Below are positions 8,803-18,967 of a stretch of DNA of 64,000 nt, piece after piece. Every line of letters begins with the position of its first letter. The first letter of the stretch is position 1. The notes beneath the pieces were generated by a model. It was not told the origin of the DNA. It was given only the letters and a program-made list of their open reading frames with translations, and ran no database searches. The position numbers were made by a program, and so were the translations under genes. The stretch is from Pseudoalteromonas luteoviolacea. Lineage in GTDB: Bacteria > Pseudomonadota > Gammaproteobacteria > Enterobacterales > Alteromonadaceae. The stretch spans positions 592,001 through 656,000 of the forward strand of contig NZ_CP015411.1 in assembly GCF_001750165.1 (NCBI RefSeq), written 5' to 3'.

Positions 8803-8814
8803 AAAAAAGAGTAA

Positions 8815-11712
8815 TTACTGGTTAGCAACCACAATTAAACGGATCGCATCCAGTTTTACCTGTGCTTTAGAGATGTGCTCACTGAGCTGTGCTTTTTGCT
8901 TATCAAACACTTTAATCTCTTCCTCACGGATGTTTGGATTAATCGCTTTAAGTGCATTTAGACGAGTTTGCTCTTCGTCTAAGCGGGTTTGCATATCTGC
9001 TTGAGCCTGACTTTGCAACGTATCTAATTGCTGATTTGCAATATCTGTCGCCTTGGCAATAAGCGGGTGGATCCCTGATTGTAATGCGTTGGCTAGCTTG
9101 CTGGCTGTTTGACGGCCGACAGCAGACAGTTGCTGATTAAATGCGTCAAAGGCGACGTTTTCAGCCAGATTATTGCCTGCTTTATCCATTAATACACGAA
9201 TCGGTGTCGGTGGTAAGAAGCGGCCCACTTGCAGCGCTTTAGGTGCAGAGGTTTCTGCCACATAAATCAGCTCAACAAAGAACGTACCGACAGGCAGTTT
9301 GTTGTTTTTCAGTAACGCCACAGATGCACAGCCAAAATCATCATCACAGATCATGTCCATGACGCCTTCTACCATCGGGTGATCCCAACTGACAAATTGC
9401 GCATCTTCTTGAGATAATGAGGTGGAGCGATCAAATGTCACTGTAATTCCATCGTCCTTTAAGCTCGGGAATGATGGATTTAGCATGTGCTCTGTAGGCT
9501 TCAGAATAATGGTGTTTTCGCCTTTGTCTTCTTGGTTCACACCAAAAATATCAAACACATTAATCATATAAGTTGGCAAGATAACGTCATCATCAAGCGT
9601 TTCAATTTCACTGACTATTTGCTCTGCACGGCCTTGGCCGCTCGAGTGTAGTTCAAGTAGTCTGTCTCGACCTTGCTCCATTTTTGCTCGCAGCACTGTG
9701 TTTTGCTTAGCCACTTGCTCAAGTAAAGGATCAAGCTCTTCTTCATCACAGTTATGTGCAGCGATAAATTCAAGTAAATCTTCAGAGAACTCTTTGTATA
9801 GTAGCTGACCGGTCGTGCTGGTGGTTTCAAATGCATCCAATGCCTCGTTATACCAACGCAGTAATACTTCCTGTGCGGTATTCGCAAAGTAAGGCACATG
9901 AATATTCACGTCATGCTGCTGACCAATACGATCAAGTCGACCGATACGTTGCTCTAACAAGTCTGGATTCAGTGGTAGATCGAACAGCACCAGATGGTGT
10001 GAAAATTGGAAGTTACGACCTTCAGAGCCTATTTCAGAACATAACAGCACCTGTGCACTGTCATATTCGTCAGCGAAGTAAGCGGCTGCACGGTCTCGTT
10101 CGATAATTGACATGCCTTCATGGAAGACCGCTGAACGAATACCTTCACGCTCGCGTAAGGTTTGCTCAAGACTTATTGCTGTTTGTGCTTCGGCACAGAT
10201 CAAAAGTACTTTTTCGTGCTTTAGTTCTTTCAGCTTCTCAATTAACCAATTAACGCGCGGATCAAACTGGGTCCAGCTGGCGCTTTCGCCTTCAAACTCT
10301 TGGAAGATTTTTTCAGGGAATAAGGCGCGTAATGCGCTTTTTTCAGCAGTTTGTATGCCGCCCATACTTCCAAGTACCGACATCGCCGTTTTGTATTGCT
10401 TTGGCATGTCAACTGGATGTGCATGCACTTTACGACCAGGGTAACCATCAATACCACTGCGGCTATTACGGAACAAGATACGGCCTGTACCATGACGGTC
10501 AAGTAACATGCCTAATAGCTCTTGTTTTGCCTCTTGCTCTTTTGCAGCAACACGTTTAAGAAGTTCTGAGATATCAGTTTCTTTTAGAAGCTCAGTAATG
10601 GTCGCTGTGGCTTTGTCATCTAACTGCGCATCTTGCAGCAGTTGATTCGCCGCATCGGCAATTTCTTTATAATTACTTTCTTCTGCAACAAACGCATCAT
10701 AGTCATAGAATCTATCAGGGTCTAATAACTGTAAACGGGCAAAATGACTACGATGGCCTAATTGATCAGGCGTCGCGGTCAATAAGATGAGGCCCGGGAT
10801 ATCTTGGCTAAGTTCAGCAATACGCTGATATTCAGTACTTGGCTTATCTTTTTCCACGGTAAGGTGGTGCGCTTCATCAACGACAAGCAGATCCCAATCT
10901 GCAAGCGTTGCTTGTTCAAACCAGCGACGTTTTTTGGTGATAAATTCAAGACTGACCAAAACCAACTGCTCGGTTTCAAACACATTGGGTGAATCTGCAA
11001 AAGCTTCATCACAGCGCTCTTCATCAAAGATGGAGAAACGTAAGTTGAAACGGCGCAACATCTCTACTAACCACTGATGTTGCAAGCTTTCTGGTACTGC
11101 AATTAGCACTCGGCTAGCACGTCCTGTCAGGATCTGCTGATGCAAGATCATACCGGCTTCGATGGTTTTACCCAAGCCCACTTCATCAGACAGTAAAACA
11201 CGCGGTGCAAAACGTTGCCCAACTTCATCAGCGATATACAACTGGTGCGGAATTAAGCTGGCACGTTGACCGATCAAGCCTTTGAGATGAGATTGTTGAC
11301 GGTTAAATTGATGCTGCCATGTTTGGTAACGTAGTGTATAGCGATCAAATCTATCCACTTGACCTGCAAATAGTCTGTCCTGTGGCTTATTAAACTTAAT
11401 GAAATGATCTAAAAAGGTTTCTTTTAGGCTGACCGTTTCTTCTGTGTCTAGACGAACACCATGATAGCAAAGCAGATCCCCTTGCTCTTCGATGCTCTCT
11501 ACACGCATTTCCCATTCTTCAACACTGCGGATCACATCCCCAGGATTAAATGCTACTCGAGTCACCGGTGCTTCTTGTACAGAATAAACGCGGTTTTCTC
11601 CACTGGCGGGAAACAGAATGGTTACTTGCCTACCTTCTAAGGCGACAATGGCCCCTAAACCCAAATCTGATTCGGTATCGCTTATCCAGCGCTGACCTAA
11701 GGAAAAATTCAT
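8815..11712 (-). CDS. rapA: RNA polymerase-associated helicase-like ATPase RapA
   Basis: Swi2/Snf2-family ATPase that binds RNA polymerase and recycles it from stalled or post-termination complexes. At 965 residues it has the normal RapA length. Seen in order are the N-terminal Tudor-like opening MNFSLGQRWISDTES, Walker A SDEVGLGKTIEAG near residue 180, Walker B VVDEAHHL near 280, LTATPDQLG, the helicase C-terminal lobe with GRNFQFSHHLV and QRIGRLDRIGQ, and a C-terminal region with long charged helices. It is divergent from phoH over 412 bp. In enterobacteria rluA follows directly, whereas here four genes separate them. Confidence 0.96.
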   Translation of the reverse strand: MNFSLGQRWISDTESDLGLGAIVALEGRQVTILFPASGENRVYSVQEAPVTRVAFNPGDVIRSVEEWEMRVESIEEQGDLLCYHGVRLDTEETVSLKETFLDHFIKFNKPQDRLFAGQVDRFDRYTLRYQTWQHQFNRQQSHLKGLIGQRASLIPHQLYIADEVGQRFAPRVLLSDEVGLGKTIEAGMILHQQILTGRASRVLIAVPESLQHQWLVEMLRRFNLRFSIFDEERCDEAFADSPNVFETEQLVLVSLEFITKKRRWFEQATLADWDLLVVDEAHHLTVEKDKPSTEYQRIAELSQDIPGLILLTATPDQLGHRSHFARLQLLDPDRFYDYDAFVAEESNYKEIADAANQLLQDAQLDDKATATITELLKETDISELLKRVAAKEQEAKQELLGMLLDRHGTGRILFRNSRSGIDGYPGRKVHAHPVDMPKQYKTAMSVLGSMGGIQTAEKSALRALFPEKIFQEFEGESASWTQFDPRVNWLIEKLKELKHEKVLLICAEAQTAISLEQTLREREGIRSAVFHEGMSIIERDRAAAYFADEYDSAQVLLCSEIGSEGRNFQFSHHLVLFDLPLNPDLLEQRIGRLDRIGQQHDVNIHVPYFANTAQEVLLRWYNEALDAFETTSTTGQLLYKEFSEDLLEFIAAHNCDEEELDPLLEQVAKQNTVLRAKMEQGRDRLLELHSSGQGRAEQIVSEIETLDDDVILPTYMINVFDIFGVNQEDKGENTIILKPTEHMLNPSFPSLKDDGITVTFDRSTSLSQEDAQFVSWDHPMVEGVMDMICDDDFGCASVALLKNNKLPVGTFFVELIYVAETSAPKALQVGRFLPPTPIRVLMDKAGNNLAENVAFDAFNQQLSAVGRQTASKLANALQSGIHPLIAKATDIANQQLDTLQSQAQADMQTRLDEEQTRLNALKAINPNIREEEIKVFDKQKAQLSEHISKAQVKLDAIRLIVVANQ

Positions 11713-12124
11713 GGTTTTCTCATCTTCGCAGAAAAAAGGCGGCTATGTTACCGAGAAGCAAAGCCTTGTTCAAGATTGTAAAAACACAATAAATGTGCCT
11801 TACCGCGAGGTGTTGCGCAGGTTTTACAAGATAACTGTTTCATAATTGCTGTTTGTTCACCGTTGATTGTTTTTTATTGTGCAATAGTGGCTATTAAGCA
11901 TAGTCAAACATCGCTATTGTTGGAGATAAAATATACGAATTGAATGATTTTAAAAAGTGCCAATAGAGTGACTTTGGAAATAAATGGGGACATTTAAGCA
12001 AAAGGTTTTTTGTCATGAAAACGACTTTTGTGACAAATAGACTAAAATTAAGTGAGAGCGATGTATTGTGTGGCGAGCAATACACAGTTCAATCATAGAA
12101 ATTGCAGACGAATAGGAATGCACT
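11713..12124. other. Divergent intergenic region rapA/phoH
   Basis: 412 bp without a convincing gene. It must carry promoters for rapA (minus) and the PhoH gene (plus). One inverted repeat, TGTATTG at 12062 and CAATACA at 12078, lies about 40 bp before the PhoH start and could be an operator or leader hairpin. No riboswitch-like architecture was recognised. Confidence 0.4.
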
Positions 12125-13525
12125 ATGGGAAAAGATGACCTCGACCGGAAAATTTATGTATTAGATACTAACGTTTTACTTCACGAACCCCTCGCTTACC
12201 TTTCCTTCCAAGAACATGATGTTGTGATCCCCATGACTGTGTTAGAAGAACTTGACCACATCAAAGATAGAAAACGTGATGTGAGCCGAGATGCGCGTGT
12301 GGCGATTCGCAGTTTAGATGATGTACTGACCGATGCGACCCCAGAGCAAATGTTAGAAGGTGTTGATTTACCGAAAGTACAGCGAGATCCTAATAAACCA
12401 GCCAGCAGTGGTAAGCTTATTATTGTCAATGACCATTTATACCCCGACAGTATTTCTGGGTTGCCTGGCAATGAAAACGACCACAGTATTATCAACTGTG
12501 CGCTACAACTTCAAAAACAATACACAGAAAAAAAAGTAACTCTGGTAACCAAAGACATTAATATGCGCCTCAAAGCAAAGGGGGTGGGGTTGAAGTTTGT
12601 GGAAGACTATCGAACAGATCAGTTGATTGATGACATTAACTTATTAACCTCTGGTTACAACAAATTTGAGGGAGACTTTTGGACAAGTGTGGGTGAGTGC
12701 CAAACAGAGCAGCAAGGTAGATACAGTTTACACAAAGTACCTAAATCTCGGATGCCAGAAGTATTTTACAACGAATACTTACTAGATGACGGTGAGCACT
12801 TTGCGGCACGTGTGGTTGGCTATGATGAAGCGCATGTGACGTTAAAAGACATTAGTGTCGAACGATTACTGCATCAACAGGCATGGGGGGTGAAACCTAA
12901 AAATGTTTATCAAGGGATGGCATTGGATGCTCTATTAGATCCCAATATCGAGCTAGTGGTATTAACAGGTCCTGCTGGTTGCGGTAAAACGCTATTGGCA
13001 TTAGCCAGTGCGCTAGAAATGATTATAGAAAAGGGGATATATGATAAGGTGATTGTGACCAGAAATACCCCAGAAATCGCGGAAAGCATCGGCTTTTTAC
13101 CGGGCACCGAGGAAGAGAAAATGGCGCCTTGGTTAGCGGCAATTACCGATACGCTTGAGGTATTGCACAAACATGATGAAAGTCCGATTTCAAGTCGCAA
13201 TTATATAATGGAAAAGGCCAATATCCAGTTCAAGTCAGTTAACTTTATGCGTGGTCGTAGCATTCAAAATGCAGTGGTGATTTTAGACGAAAGTCAAAAC
13301 TTAACGGCTTCACAGCTTAAGACCATTATTACGCGATGTGGTGAAGGGACCAAGCTTATCTGTACTGGAAACTTGGCACAAATAGACAGTAATTACTTAA
13401 CACCTGTGACCTCGGGACTTACTTATATTGTGGAGCGTTTTAAAGACTTCGAAGGCAGTGCAACAATTAACCTCAATGGTGTGGTAAGAAGTCGTTTAGC
13501 ATCATTTGCTGAAGAAAATTTGTAA
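12125..13525 (+). CDS. PIN-PhoH family ATPase
   Basis: Fusion of an N-terminal PIN-like nuclease domain (about 8-140, YVLDTNVLLHEP with acidic DARVAIRSLDD and the later VTKDINMRLKA) to a C-terminal PhoH P-loop domain. Walker A is GPAGCGKT at about 282-289, Walker B is VVILDESQNL, and SRNYIMEKANIQ lies between. Full-length two-domain members have about 460-470 residues, so this one (466) is complete. The family is linked to RNA cleavage coupled to ATP-driven unwinding, though the role in gammaproteobacteria is unsettled. It is a single-gene unit closed by a strong terminator. Confidence 0.9.
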   Translation: MGKDDLDRKIYVLDTNVLLHEPLAYLSFQEHDVVIPMTVLEELDHIKDRKRDVSRDARVAIRSLDDVLTDATPEQMLEGVDLPKVQRDPNKPASSGKLIIVNDHLYPDSISGLPGNENDHSIINCALQLQKQYTEKKVTLVTKDINMRLKAKGVGLKFVEDYRTDQLIDDINLLTSGYNKFEGDFWTSVGECQTEQQGRYSLHKVPKSRMPEVFYNEYLLDDGEHFAARVVGYDEAHVTLKDISVERLLHQQAWGVKPKNVYQGMALDALLDPNIELVVLTGPAGCGKTLLALASALEMIIEKGIYDKVIVTRNTPEIAESIGFLPGTEEEKMAPWLAAITDTLEVLHKHDESPISSRNYIMEKANIQFKSVNFMRGRSIQNAVVILDESQNLTASQLKTIITRCGEGTKLICTGNLAQIDSNYLTPVTSGLTYIVERFKDFEGSATINLNGVVRSRLASFAEENL

Positions 13526-13544
13526 TACATAGCTGATCAAGGCC

Positions 13545-13576
13545 AACCAGTGTATCGGGTATACACTGGTTTTTTC
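13545..13576 (+). terminator. Rho-independent terminator of the PIN-PhoH gene
   Basis: AACCAGTGTAT, a CGGGT loop, then ATACACTGGTT, followed by a T-run. The 11-bp perfect arms start about 20 bp after the stop codon. Confidence 0.9.
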
Positions 13577-13675
13577 ATATACAAATAGAGGGTTGCGATG
13601 TGAATCACTTGCTTATCTGAACTCCGCTCGCTAACCTTTGAAAAAAAGATGGAAAGAACCAAAACAGGCCATTGA

Positions 13676-16600
13676 ATGGACATTATGTCAGAGTTTCAGC
13701 CACTCAAAACTTATCGAAAATCTATCTGTGTTGCGTTATTAATTCCTTTGATCCTTGCCGTAGTACTGTGCTTTCATTTATTTAATATTAAGCTAGAACG
13801 ACAATACGCTGTCTATCAGGTGCAGTTTACAGCCGTTTTGGCACAAGTAGATCAAGCAGCCAGCGCAGCCAGTACTGTGATTGGTAGTATTAAGCGGGGA
13901 TTAGATATCCCGATTAAGTATCAATTACCTCGCGACGTACAACGACAAGTTCAGCAGCAGTTAGGCTATTATTATCACCGCTTACCCGATCAAGGTGGTG
14001 AATTAGTCGGACTCGGCACATATAAAGCATCTCCAAACGTGTTAGAGCATTGGTTGCATGTCATGGCTTTAGGGCCTAGTTTTGATACAGCATTGGCATT
14101 GATCACCGAGTTGGAAGCGGTGGCTTATTTTAATGAACATGGGTTTGCATTCGTCAAACGTCGCGATGAGACACAAAGCCACCTTTTAACCGCCATCGTT
14201 GAGGGGCGGTTCAGCCCAAGAAAAGGGGGGTTAGCGAATCCGGACAGTAAACAAGCCAGATTATTTGGCAATACCTACTTTAGCATTGCTCAGCCGGTCA
14301 ATAGTGGGGGAAAGTCTCATATTATATTGATTTATAATGCAGATAAGGTCATTGCTTTATTAGATAAGCTCACTTTTGACGCAGGGACGCTCGCGCTTGT
14401 TGATATCAATGAGCAGGTCCTCGTGCAAAGCAGTCAACCAGTGGTTTTAACTAAGCCGAATGCTCCTGAACGTGCGCGTCCTTGGCGCGATGGCGTTGAA
14501 CTGGTTGGTGAAATTCAGAATGCACCGTACCGACTGAGATTTCAGCAATCAGAAGATGCGTTTATTGCCACAGTACTGCATGAAGTATTGGTTGAGCTTG
14601 GCTTTTTAGCGCTCTTTATTGTATTTACTTTTTTCTCATTTTTATGGTTAAACGGGCAAATATTTATTCGTCCGCTCAAACACTTCGTACATTATCTGAC
14701 AAAGCAAGATTTAGCTGAGTCTAATACGCTAAATTATCCAGTACCAAATGATTGGCAACCTTGGTTTAAAGAGATAAAACAAGTGGTAGTGCAAAGGCAG
14801 ACGCTGTTTGAGCAAATGGAAACTCATAATGCGCGTTTAGACGAACAAGTTCAGCGGCAAAGAAAAGCACTGTCACGTAGTTTTGAAGCGAAAGAACGTC
14901 AAGCCGCGCTGCTTAACACGGTACTAAACTCGGTGCCAGATCTCATCTATTTCAAAAATATTGATGGTTCATTCATTGGTTGTAATCATGCGTTTGAGCG
15001 GTTTATTGATGTACCGCAAAGTGAGCTAGTTGCTAAAGAACATCAAGAAATTAGCCAAAAATATTTGGAGCTACTAGAGCTTGAACAAGCTATGGAGCGA
15101 CATAGTATTCCATTAACTGAAATCTTAGATTTTGATGGTAAAGCTTATTTGGTGAGCGTATCCCCATTATTTGATGATCAGGGAAGCCGGATCGGGAGTT
15201 TAGGGATAGCACGTGATATCAGTGAACAACAGCAAGCCATGATAGCGCTGCGTGCCTCAGAGCAGAATTTTAAAGCGGCAATTAAACATGCGCCAAATGG
15301 GATCCTATTGGTATCTACAGAGTGTATTATTTTAGAATTTAATCGTGCTGTACGAAAGCTATTGAATGGTGTGGAAGCCGGCCAGCATTTAAGTGCGCTT
15401 TTTGCCCAAGATGAGCTTGATACGCTCAATACTGTATTAAACCAGCTTCTTGAGGAGCGTAAAGGCGTCAAAGTATTAAGTCTATCGCAAAGTGAGTCTT
15501 CGCTCTGGTTGCAGCTAAGTGTGTCACTGGTATGGGACAAGAAAAAGTTGCCAAAGTATTTTGTTATCCATGTGCAAAATGTGACGGCGCTTACAAAAGC
15601 CAAAATAGAGGCGGAGAGAGCAAATCGCGCAAAAAGCCGCTTTATTGCCAATATTAGCCACGAGATCCGCACACCATTAAACGCCATATTGGGTTTAGTT
15701 GGCATTTTAAAGCCAGCTTTGACTCGTACGCAAGATAGCGAAAAGTTGACGCACATAGAGACCGCAGCGAAGCAATTATTGACGATGTTGAGTGACATAT
15801 TGAGCTTTGCTCGTCTGGAGAGTGGGCGGGCAAAGATACGTAATAAGCCATTTACGATATTGAACTTAATTAATAGCTTAAGTGCACTTATTCAGCCTTT
15901 GAGTGATGCGAAAAAGTTGAATTTAACTCTGCAAGTAGCACCAGATGTATGGCCTGAGTTCATTGGTGATGAAGCACGAATTAAACAAATCTTGGTGAAC
16001 TTATTAGGTAATGCTGTCAAGTTTACACATCGTGGAGAAGTAGGATTACGTTTGGCTTCTAAATGGAGCAAAGATGGGGAGCAGTGGCTCTCTTTCTGCG
16101 TCTTTGATACGGGTCCTGGGATTAAAGAAGATGACCAAGCACGACTATTTGATGCGTTTACGCAAGGCAATGAGTCAAGCTCACGAGAATATGAAGGGAT
16201 CGGCTTAGGTCTTGCGATAGTCAAACAGCAAGTCACTTTACTGGGAGGGAAAATAGAGATCCACAGTGAAGAGGGCGGGGGCAGTACTTTTGAATTTGAG
16301 TTGATGCTACGAACACAAAATAGGCCTCAAGTCGCGGTTAAAAACAAAATCTGTTTGGTGTCTACAGCCTCTTTGCCAGATTATCTGAGCGATTATCACA
16401 TTACGCACTTTGCCAATTTTGGTGAAGCATTAGAGCAGTTAGACAATTTTACTTATGTTGCTTGTGATGACACAGAAGAGCTGAGTTATTTATGCCACCA
16501 CTATAGCGATACAGAACATTCAAACTGCTCAGGGCTGGTGGTACCGAGTGATTTATCAAACGGGCTTGCACAGGCGACATCGCTCAATATTTTAAAAATC

Positions 16601-17416
16601 CCACAGCATACTTTTTATCAGTCGTTATGTTTATCTCCACTTGAGCAGCGAGTGACTGAAGTTCAGAGCAATGAACGTTTAGCAAATGCGCTTTGTTTAG
16701 TCGTGGATGACAATGCATTGAACTTGGATATTTCAAAAACGGTGTTGGAGCAACATGGTGCAGTGGTTGTCGCCCTTCCAAGCGCGCAAGATATTTTACA
16801 GATATGTCAGAAACTAAAGCCGGATATGGTGTTAATGGATATTTATATGCCGCATATTGATGGCTATCAAGCAACTAAATTGCTCCGTTCAGAGTTAAAT
16901 AAAGAGGTTTTACCTATCGTCGCTTTAACAGCAAATGCCCATGAACATGAAAAGGAAAAAGCATTTGCTCATGGTGTAAACGCATTTCTTGTAAAGCCGA
17001 TTTCTCCTGAGAATTTGTGCAGTGCATTGCAACCTTATGTGACTCAGCAGCTGAGTGTTTTTGATAAAGCCTTTGCCTTGGCACAACTGATGAACAATCC
17101 AACCTTAGTAAAAACAATGTTGGAGAAGTTTGCTAAACTATGTGATGAATATGTGAGCGATCTGAGTGGCGTACAAAGTAATCTTCAGTTGGCTGAAATT
17201 GCACACAGTATCAAAGGGGCATCGGGTGGAATAGGGCTCGCGCGATTGGCGGATTATGCCAAGATAGTTGAAGCAAATTCCCGCATTAAAAAGGTGGCTA
17301 GTACATCTGCTGAACGTACAGCTGATACCTCATTGAACAACGCTTTAAGAGATGGGTTGATTTCACTCATAGAGCAAGCTAAGCAGTTTATTTTATTGGA
17401 AACAAAAGGAAGTTAA
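13676..17416 (+). CDS. Tripartite hybrid sensor histidine kinase
   Basis: Membrane sensor kinase of 1246 residues. It has a transmembrane helix at about 17-37, a periplasmic sensor, a second helix at about 305-327, a coiled coil, two PAS domains (about 415-530 and 535-650), HisKA with ISHEIRTPLN (His 662), HATPase with NLLGNAVKFT, DTGPGI and GIGLGLAIV, a receiver domain with phospho-acceptor Asp 1055 (LMDIYMPHIDG), and an Hpt domain with His 1177 (AHSIKGAS). This is the ArcB/BarA/TorS phosphorelay layout. A second ATG at 13685 is an alternative start. The next gene, a response regulator, begins on the base after the stop codon, so the two form a relay. The signal is unknown. Confidence 0.9.
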   Translation: MDIMSEFQPLKTYRKSICVALLIPLILAVVLCFHLFNIKLERQYAVYQVQFTAVLAQVDQAASAASTVIGSIKRGLDIPIKYQLPRDVQRQVQQQLGYYYHRLPDQGGELVGLGTYKASPNVLEHWLHVMALGPSFDTALALITELEAVAYFNEHGFAFVKRRDETQSHLLTAIVEGRFSPRKGGLANPDSKQARLFGNTYFSIAQPVNSGGKSHIILIYNADKVIALLDKLTFDAGTLALVDINEQVLVQSSQPVVLTKPNAPERARPWRDGVELVGEIQNAPYRLRFQQSEDAFIATVLHEVLVELGFLALFIVFTFFSFLWLNGQIFIRPLKHFVHYLTKQDLAESNTLNYPVPNDWQPWFKEIKQVVVQRQTLFEQMETHNARLDEQVQRQRKALSRSFEAKERQAALLNTVLNSVPDLIYFKNIDGSFIGCNHAFERFIDVPQSELVAKEHQEISQKYLELLELEQAMERHSIPLTEILDFDGKAYLVSVSPLFDDQGSRIGSLGIARDISEQQQAMIALRASEQNFKAAIKHAPNGILLVSTECIILEFNRAVRKLLNGVEAGQHLSALFAQDELDTLNTVLNQLLEERKGVKVLSLSQSESSLWLQLSVSLVWDKKKLPKYFVIHVQNVTALTKAKIEAERANRAKSRFIANISHEIRTPLNAILGLVGILKPALTRTQDSEKLTHIETAAKQLLTMLSDILSFARLESGRAKIRNKPFTILNLINSLSALIQPLSDAKKLNLTLQVAPDVWPEFIGDEARIKQILVNLLGNAVKFTHRGEVGLRLASKWSKDGEQWLSFCVFDTGPGIKEDDQARLFDAFTQGNESSSREYEGIGLGLAIVKQQVTLLGGKIEIHSEEGGGSTFEFELMLRTQNRPQVAVKNKICLVSTASLPDYLSDYHITHFANFGEALEQLDNFTYVACDDTEELSYLCHHYSDTEHSNCSGLVVPSDLSNGLAQATSLNILKIPQHTFYQSLCLSPLEQRVTEVQSNERLANALCLVVDDNALNLDISKTVLEQHGAVVVALPSAQDILQICQKLKPDMVLMDIYMPHIDGYQATKLLRSELNKEVLPIVALTANAHEHEKEKAFAHGVNAFLVKPISPENLCSALQPYVTQQLSVFDKAFALAQLMNNPTLVKTMLEKFAKLCDEYVSDLSGVQSNLQLAEIAHSIKGASGGIGLARLADYAKIVEANSRIKKVASTSAERTADTSLNNALRDGLISLIEQAKQFILLETKGS

Positions 17417-18319
17417 ATGCAAAAGTCGGCCAATATTTTAGTCTTAGATGGTGATCCTTTAAATCGGGTGGTTCTAGAAAACACCTTATCTGATGAGCAC
17501 TTGGTAATTAGCTGTGCTAACAGCGATAAGGCTTTTGAGCGGCTGCTACAAACACATATTGATTTGATCATTGTTGATATCCTCATGCCTGATGATGAAG
17601 GGCTTGATTTTTTACTGCAACTTAAGGCTGATCCGAGCTGTTACCAAATTCCCGTGATTGTTATCTCTGCAAGCAACAGCTACCAAGATGAAGCAAGAGG
17701 GCTACTGCTCGGCGCGGTAGATTACATTGTGAAACCATTTAGCCCAAATATCGTTAAAGCGCGTGTGAAAATACATTTAGCGATCAAGCAAAAAAATGAC
17801 TTATTGGAGCGCTTGGCAAATATTGATGGCCTGACCGAAGTACCGAACCGCAGAGCGCTGGACGAGACACTGGCTCAACTATGGTACCAAAGTCGTGACC
17901 AGCAAGTCCCATTGTCAGTTTTGCTCGTAGATATCGACTATTTTAAGGAGTACAACGATAGCTGTGGGTTTAGTGCTGGAGATGAATGTTTGGTTAAAGT
18001 TGCAAAAGTGCTGGAGAGCATGACGCAAAAAGTAGACGGATTTGTGGCAAGATACGATGGTGTGCGATTTGTTGCATTGATAAATAAGCGCAATGCAGAT
18101 CAAGCTATGTCATTGGCATCGGCGATGCATCAGGCTGTTGATGCATTGTCTATTCCACATCCGAGCTCACCGATCTGCGCACATGTCACCATCAGTATAG
18201 GGGTTGTGCATGTACAAGAGGATTTTTCTGGCGATCAAAATGACAGCTTGGAGTTAGCCGACGAAGCTCTATTGCAAGCGCATCATCAGCAAGAGCGTGT
18301 CGTTTTAGTGAATCGCTGA
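17417..18319 (+). CDS. Response regulator with degenerate GGDEF domain
   Basis: Receiver domain (about 5-125; VLDGDPLNR, phospho-acceptor in IIVDILMPDD, conserved VKPF) followed by a GGDEF-like domain (about 135-300; NIDGLTEVPNRRALDE, LLVDIDYFKEYND). The active-site loop that should read GG(D/E)EF is changed to YDGVRF, so diguanylate cyclase activity is unlikely. The upstream RxxD inhibitory-site position is not evident. The fold may act as a scaffold or ligand-sensing module controlled by phosphorylation. It follows the hybrid kinase with no gap (TAA then ATG), with GGAAG as ribosome site, so it should receive phosphate from that relay. Confidence 0.88.
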   Translation: MQKSANILVLDGDPLNRVVLENTLSDEHLVISCANSDKAFERLLQTHIDLIIVDILMPDDEGLDFLLQLKADPSCYQIPVIVISASNSYQDEARGLLLGAVDYIVKPFSPNIVKARVKIHLAIKQKNDLLERLANIDGLTEVPNRRALDETLAQLWYQSRDQQVPLSVLLVDIDYFKEYNDSCGFSAGDECLVKVAKVLESMTQKVDGFVARYDGVRFVALINKRNADQAMSLASAMHQAVDALSIPHPSSPICAHVTISIGVVHVQEDFSGDQNDSLELADEALLQAHHQQERVVLVNR

Positions 18320-18320
18320 A

Positions 18321-18346
18321 TAAAAAAAGCCGCGGTATGCGGCTTT
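18321..18346 (-). terminator. Terminator shared by convergent genes
   Basis: AAAGCCGC, a five-base loop, then GCGGCTTT. Read on the minus strand a run of seven T follows, so it best serves the lipoprotein gene at 18371-18733, but it also lies just past the response-regulator stop. Confidence 0.8.
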
Positions 18347-18370
18347 AGCAGGGAAGTATGTCAAATCTGT

Positions 18371-18733
18371 TTATAAATAACTATCTACAGCGGCTTGGCC
18401 AAATCCAATAAGCTGATCATCTTTAAATACTAATGGTGTGCACTCATCTTTGGTAATTTGACCATCAGAGTGTTTTCTGTTTGTGGCAAAATAAAGCACT
18501 TGATAGGTATGGCCGTTTTTAGAGACCGCTTCATTAAAATCAGGTGTGCCAAACTTACTGGTCACTGCTTTATAGCTTGTGCCAAGCTCAAGTTTACTGA
18601 TTTTTTCTCTGTTTTCTTGGTGAGTGCTTGTCCAACTGCTGTGGTGGCGTACTTCTCCATCAGAGACTGCCACAATACAACCAGACAATAATGTAGTGCT
18701 TAAAAGCGCAGTAGCAACGAGTAGTTTCTTCAT
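18371..18733 (-). CDS. Small lipoprotein, DUF3192-like
   Basis: A 120-residue lipoprotein with signal peptide and lipobox LLSGC (Cys at about 19), so it is anchored in a membrane on the periplasmic side. The mature part contains ISKLELGTSYKAVTSKFGTPDF, here split by eye as LELGTSYKAVTSKFG then TPDF. This resembles the BamE-like helix-turn pattern seen in DUF3192 proteins of Shewanella and Vibrio. Two further cysteines are not obvious apart from CTPL near the C-terminus. It stands alone between a shared terminator and its own upstream region. Function unknown; an envelope role is inferred only from localisation. Confidence 0.72.
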   Translation of the reverse strand: MKKLLVATALLSTTLLSGCIVAVSDGEVRHHSSWTSTHQENREKISKLELGTSYKAVTSKFGTPDFNEAVSKNGHTYQVLYFATNRKHSDGQITKDECTPLVFKDDQLIGFGQAAVDSYL

Positions 18734-18920
18734 TCTGTTATCCTCATGACCCGATGGTTAGGGTAACCATCAAGTTTAATTATATTTTTTACTTGGTTTA
18801 ACTCTGCAATTGCTTTGCCAATTTTTTGTTTTTTAAAATCAGTGAGTTATGATTTTTAGAATTTGAGGTAGTACGCTTTATCACTAAAAAGTAATAATAA
18901 TGAAGAAAATGTAGTGAATA

Positions 18921-18945
18921 AAGCCACAGTGTTGATCTGTGGCCT
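18921..18945 (-). terminator. Hairpin downstream of the hydroxyacid dehydrogenase
   Basis: AAGCCACAG and CTGTGGC(CTT) give 7-9-bp arms with a seven-base loop, 23 bp after the stop of the minus-strand dehydrogenase. A short T-rich tail follows on the minus strand. Confidence 0.6.
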
Positions 18946-18967
18946 TATTTAGGAAAGTATTTATGTG

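Noticed and set aside
15178..15798. Long minus-strand frame inside the hybrid kinase gene
   Set aside because: It is antisense to well-conserved PAS and HisKA domains, with no ribosome site or plausible protein.
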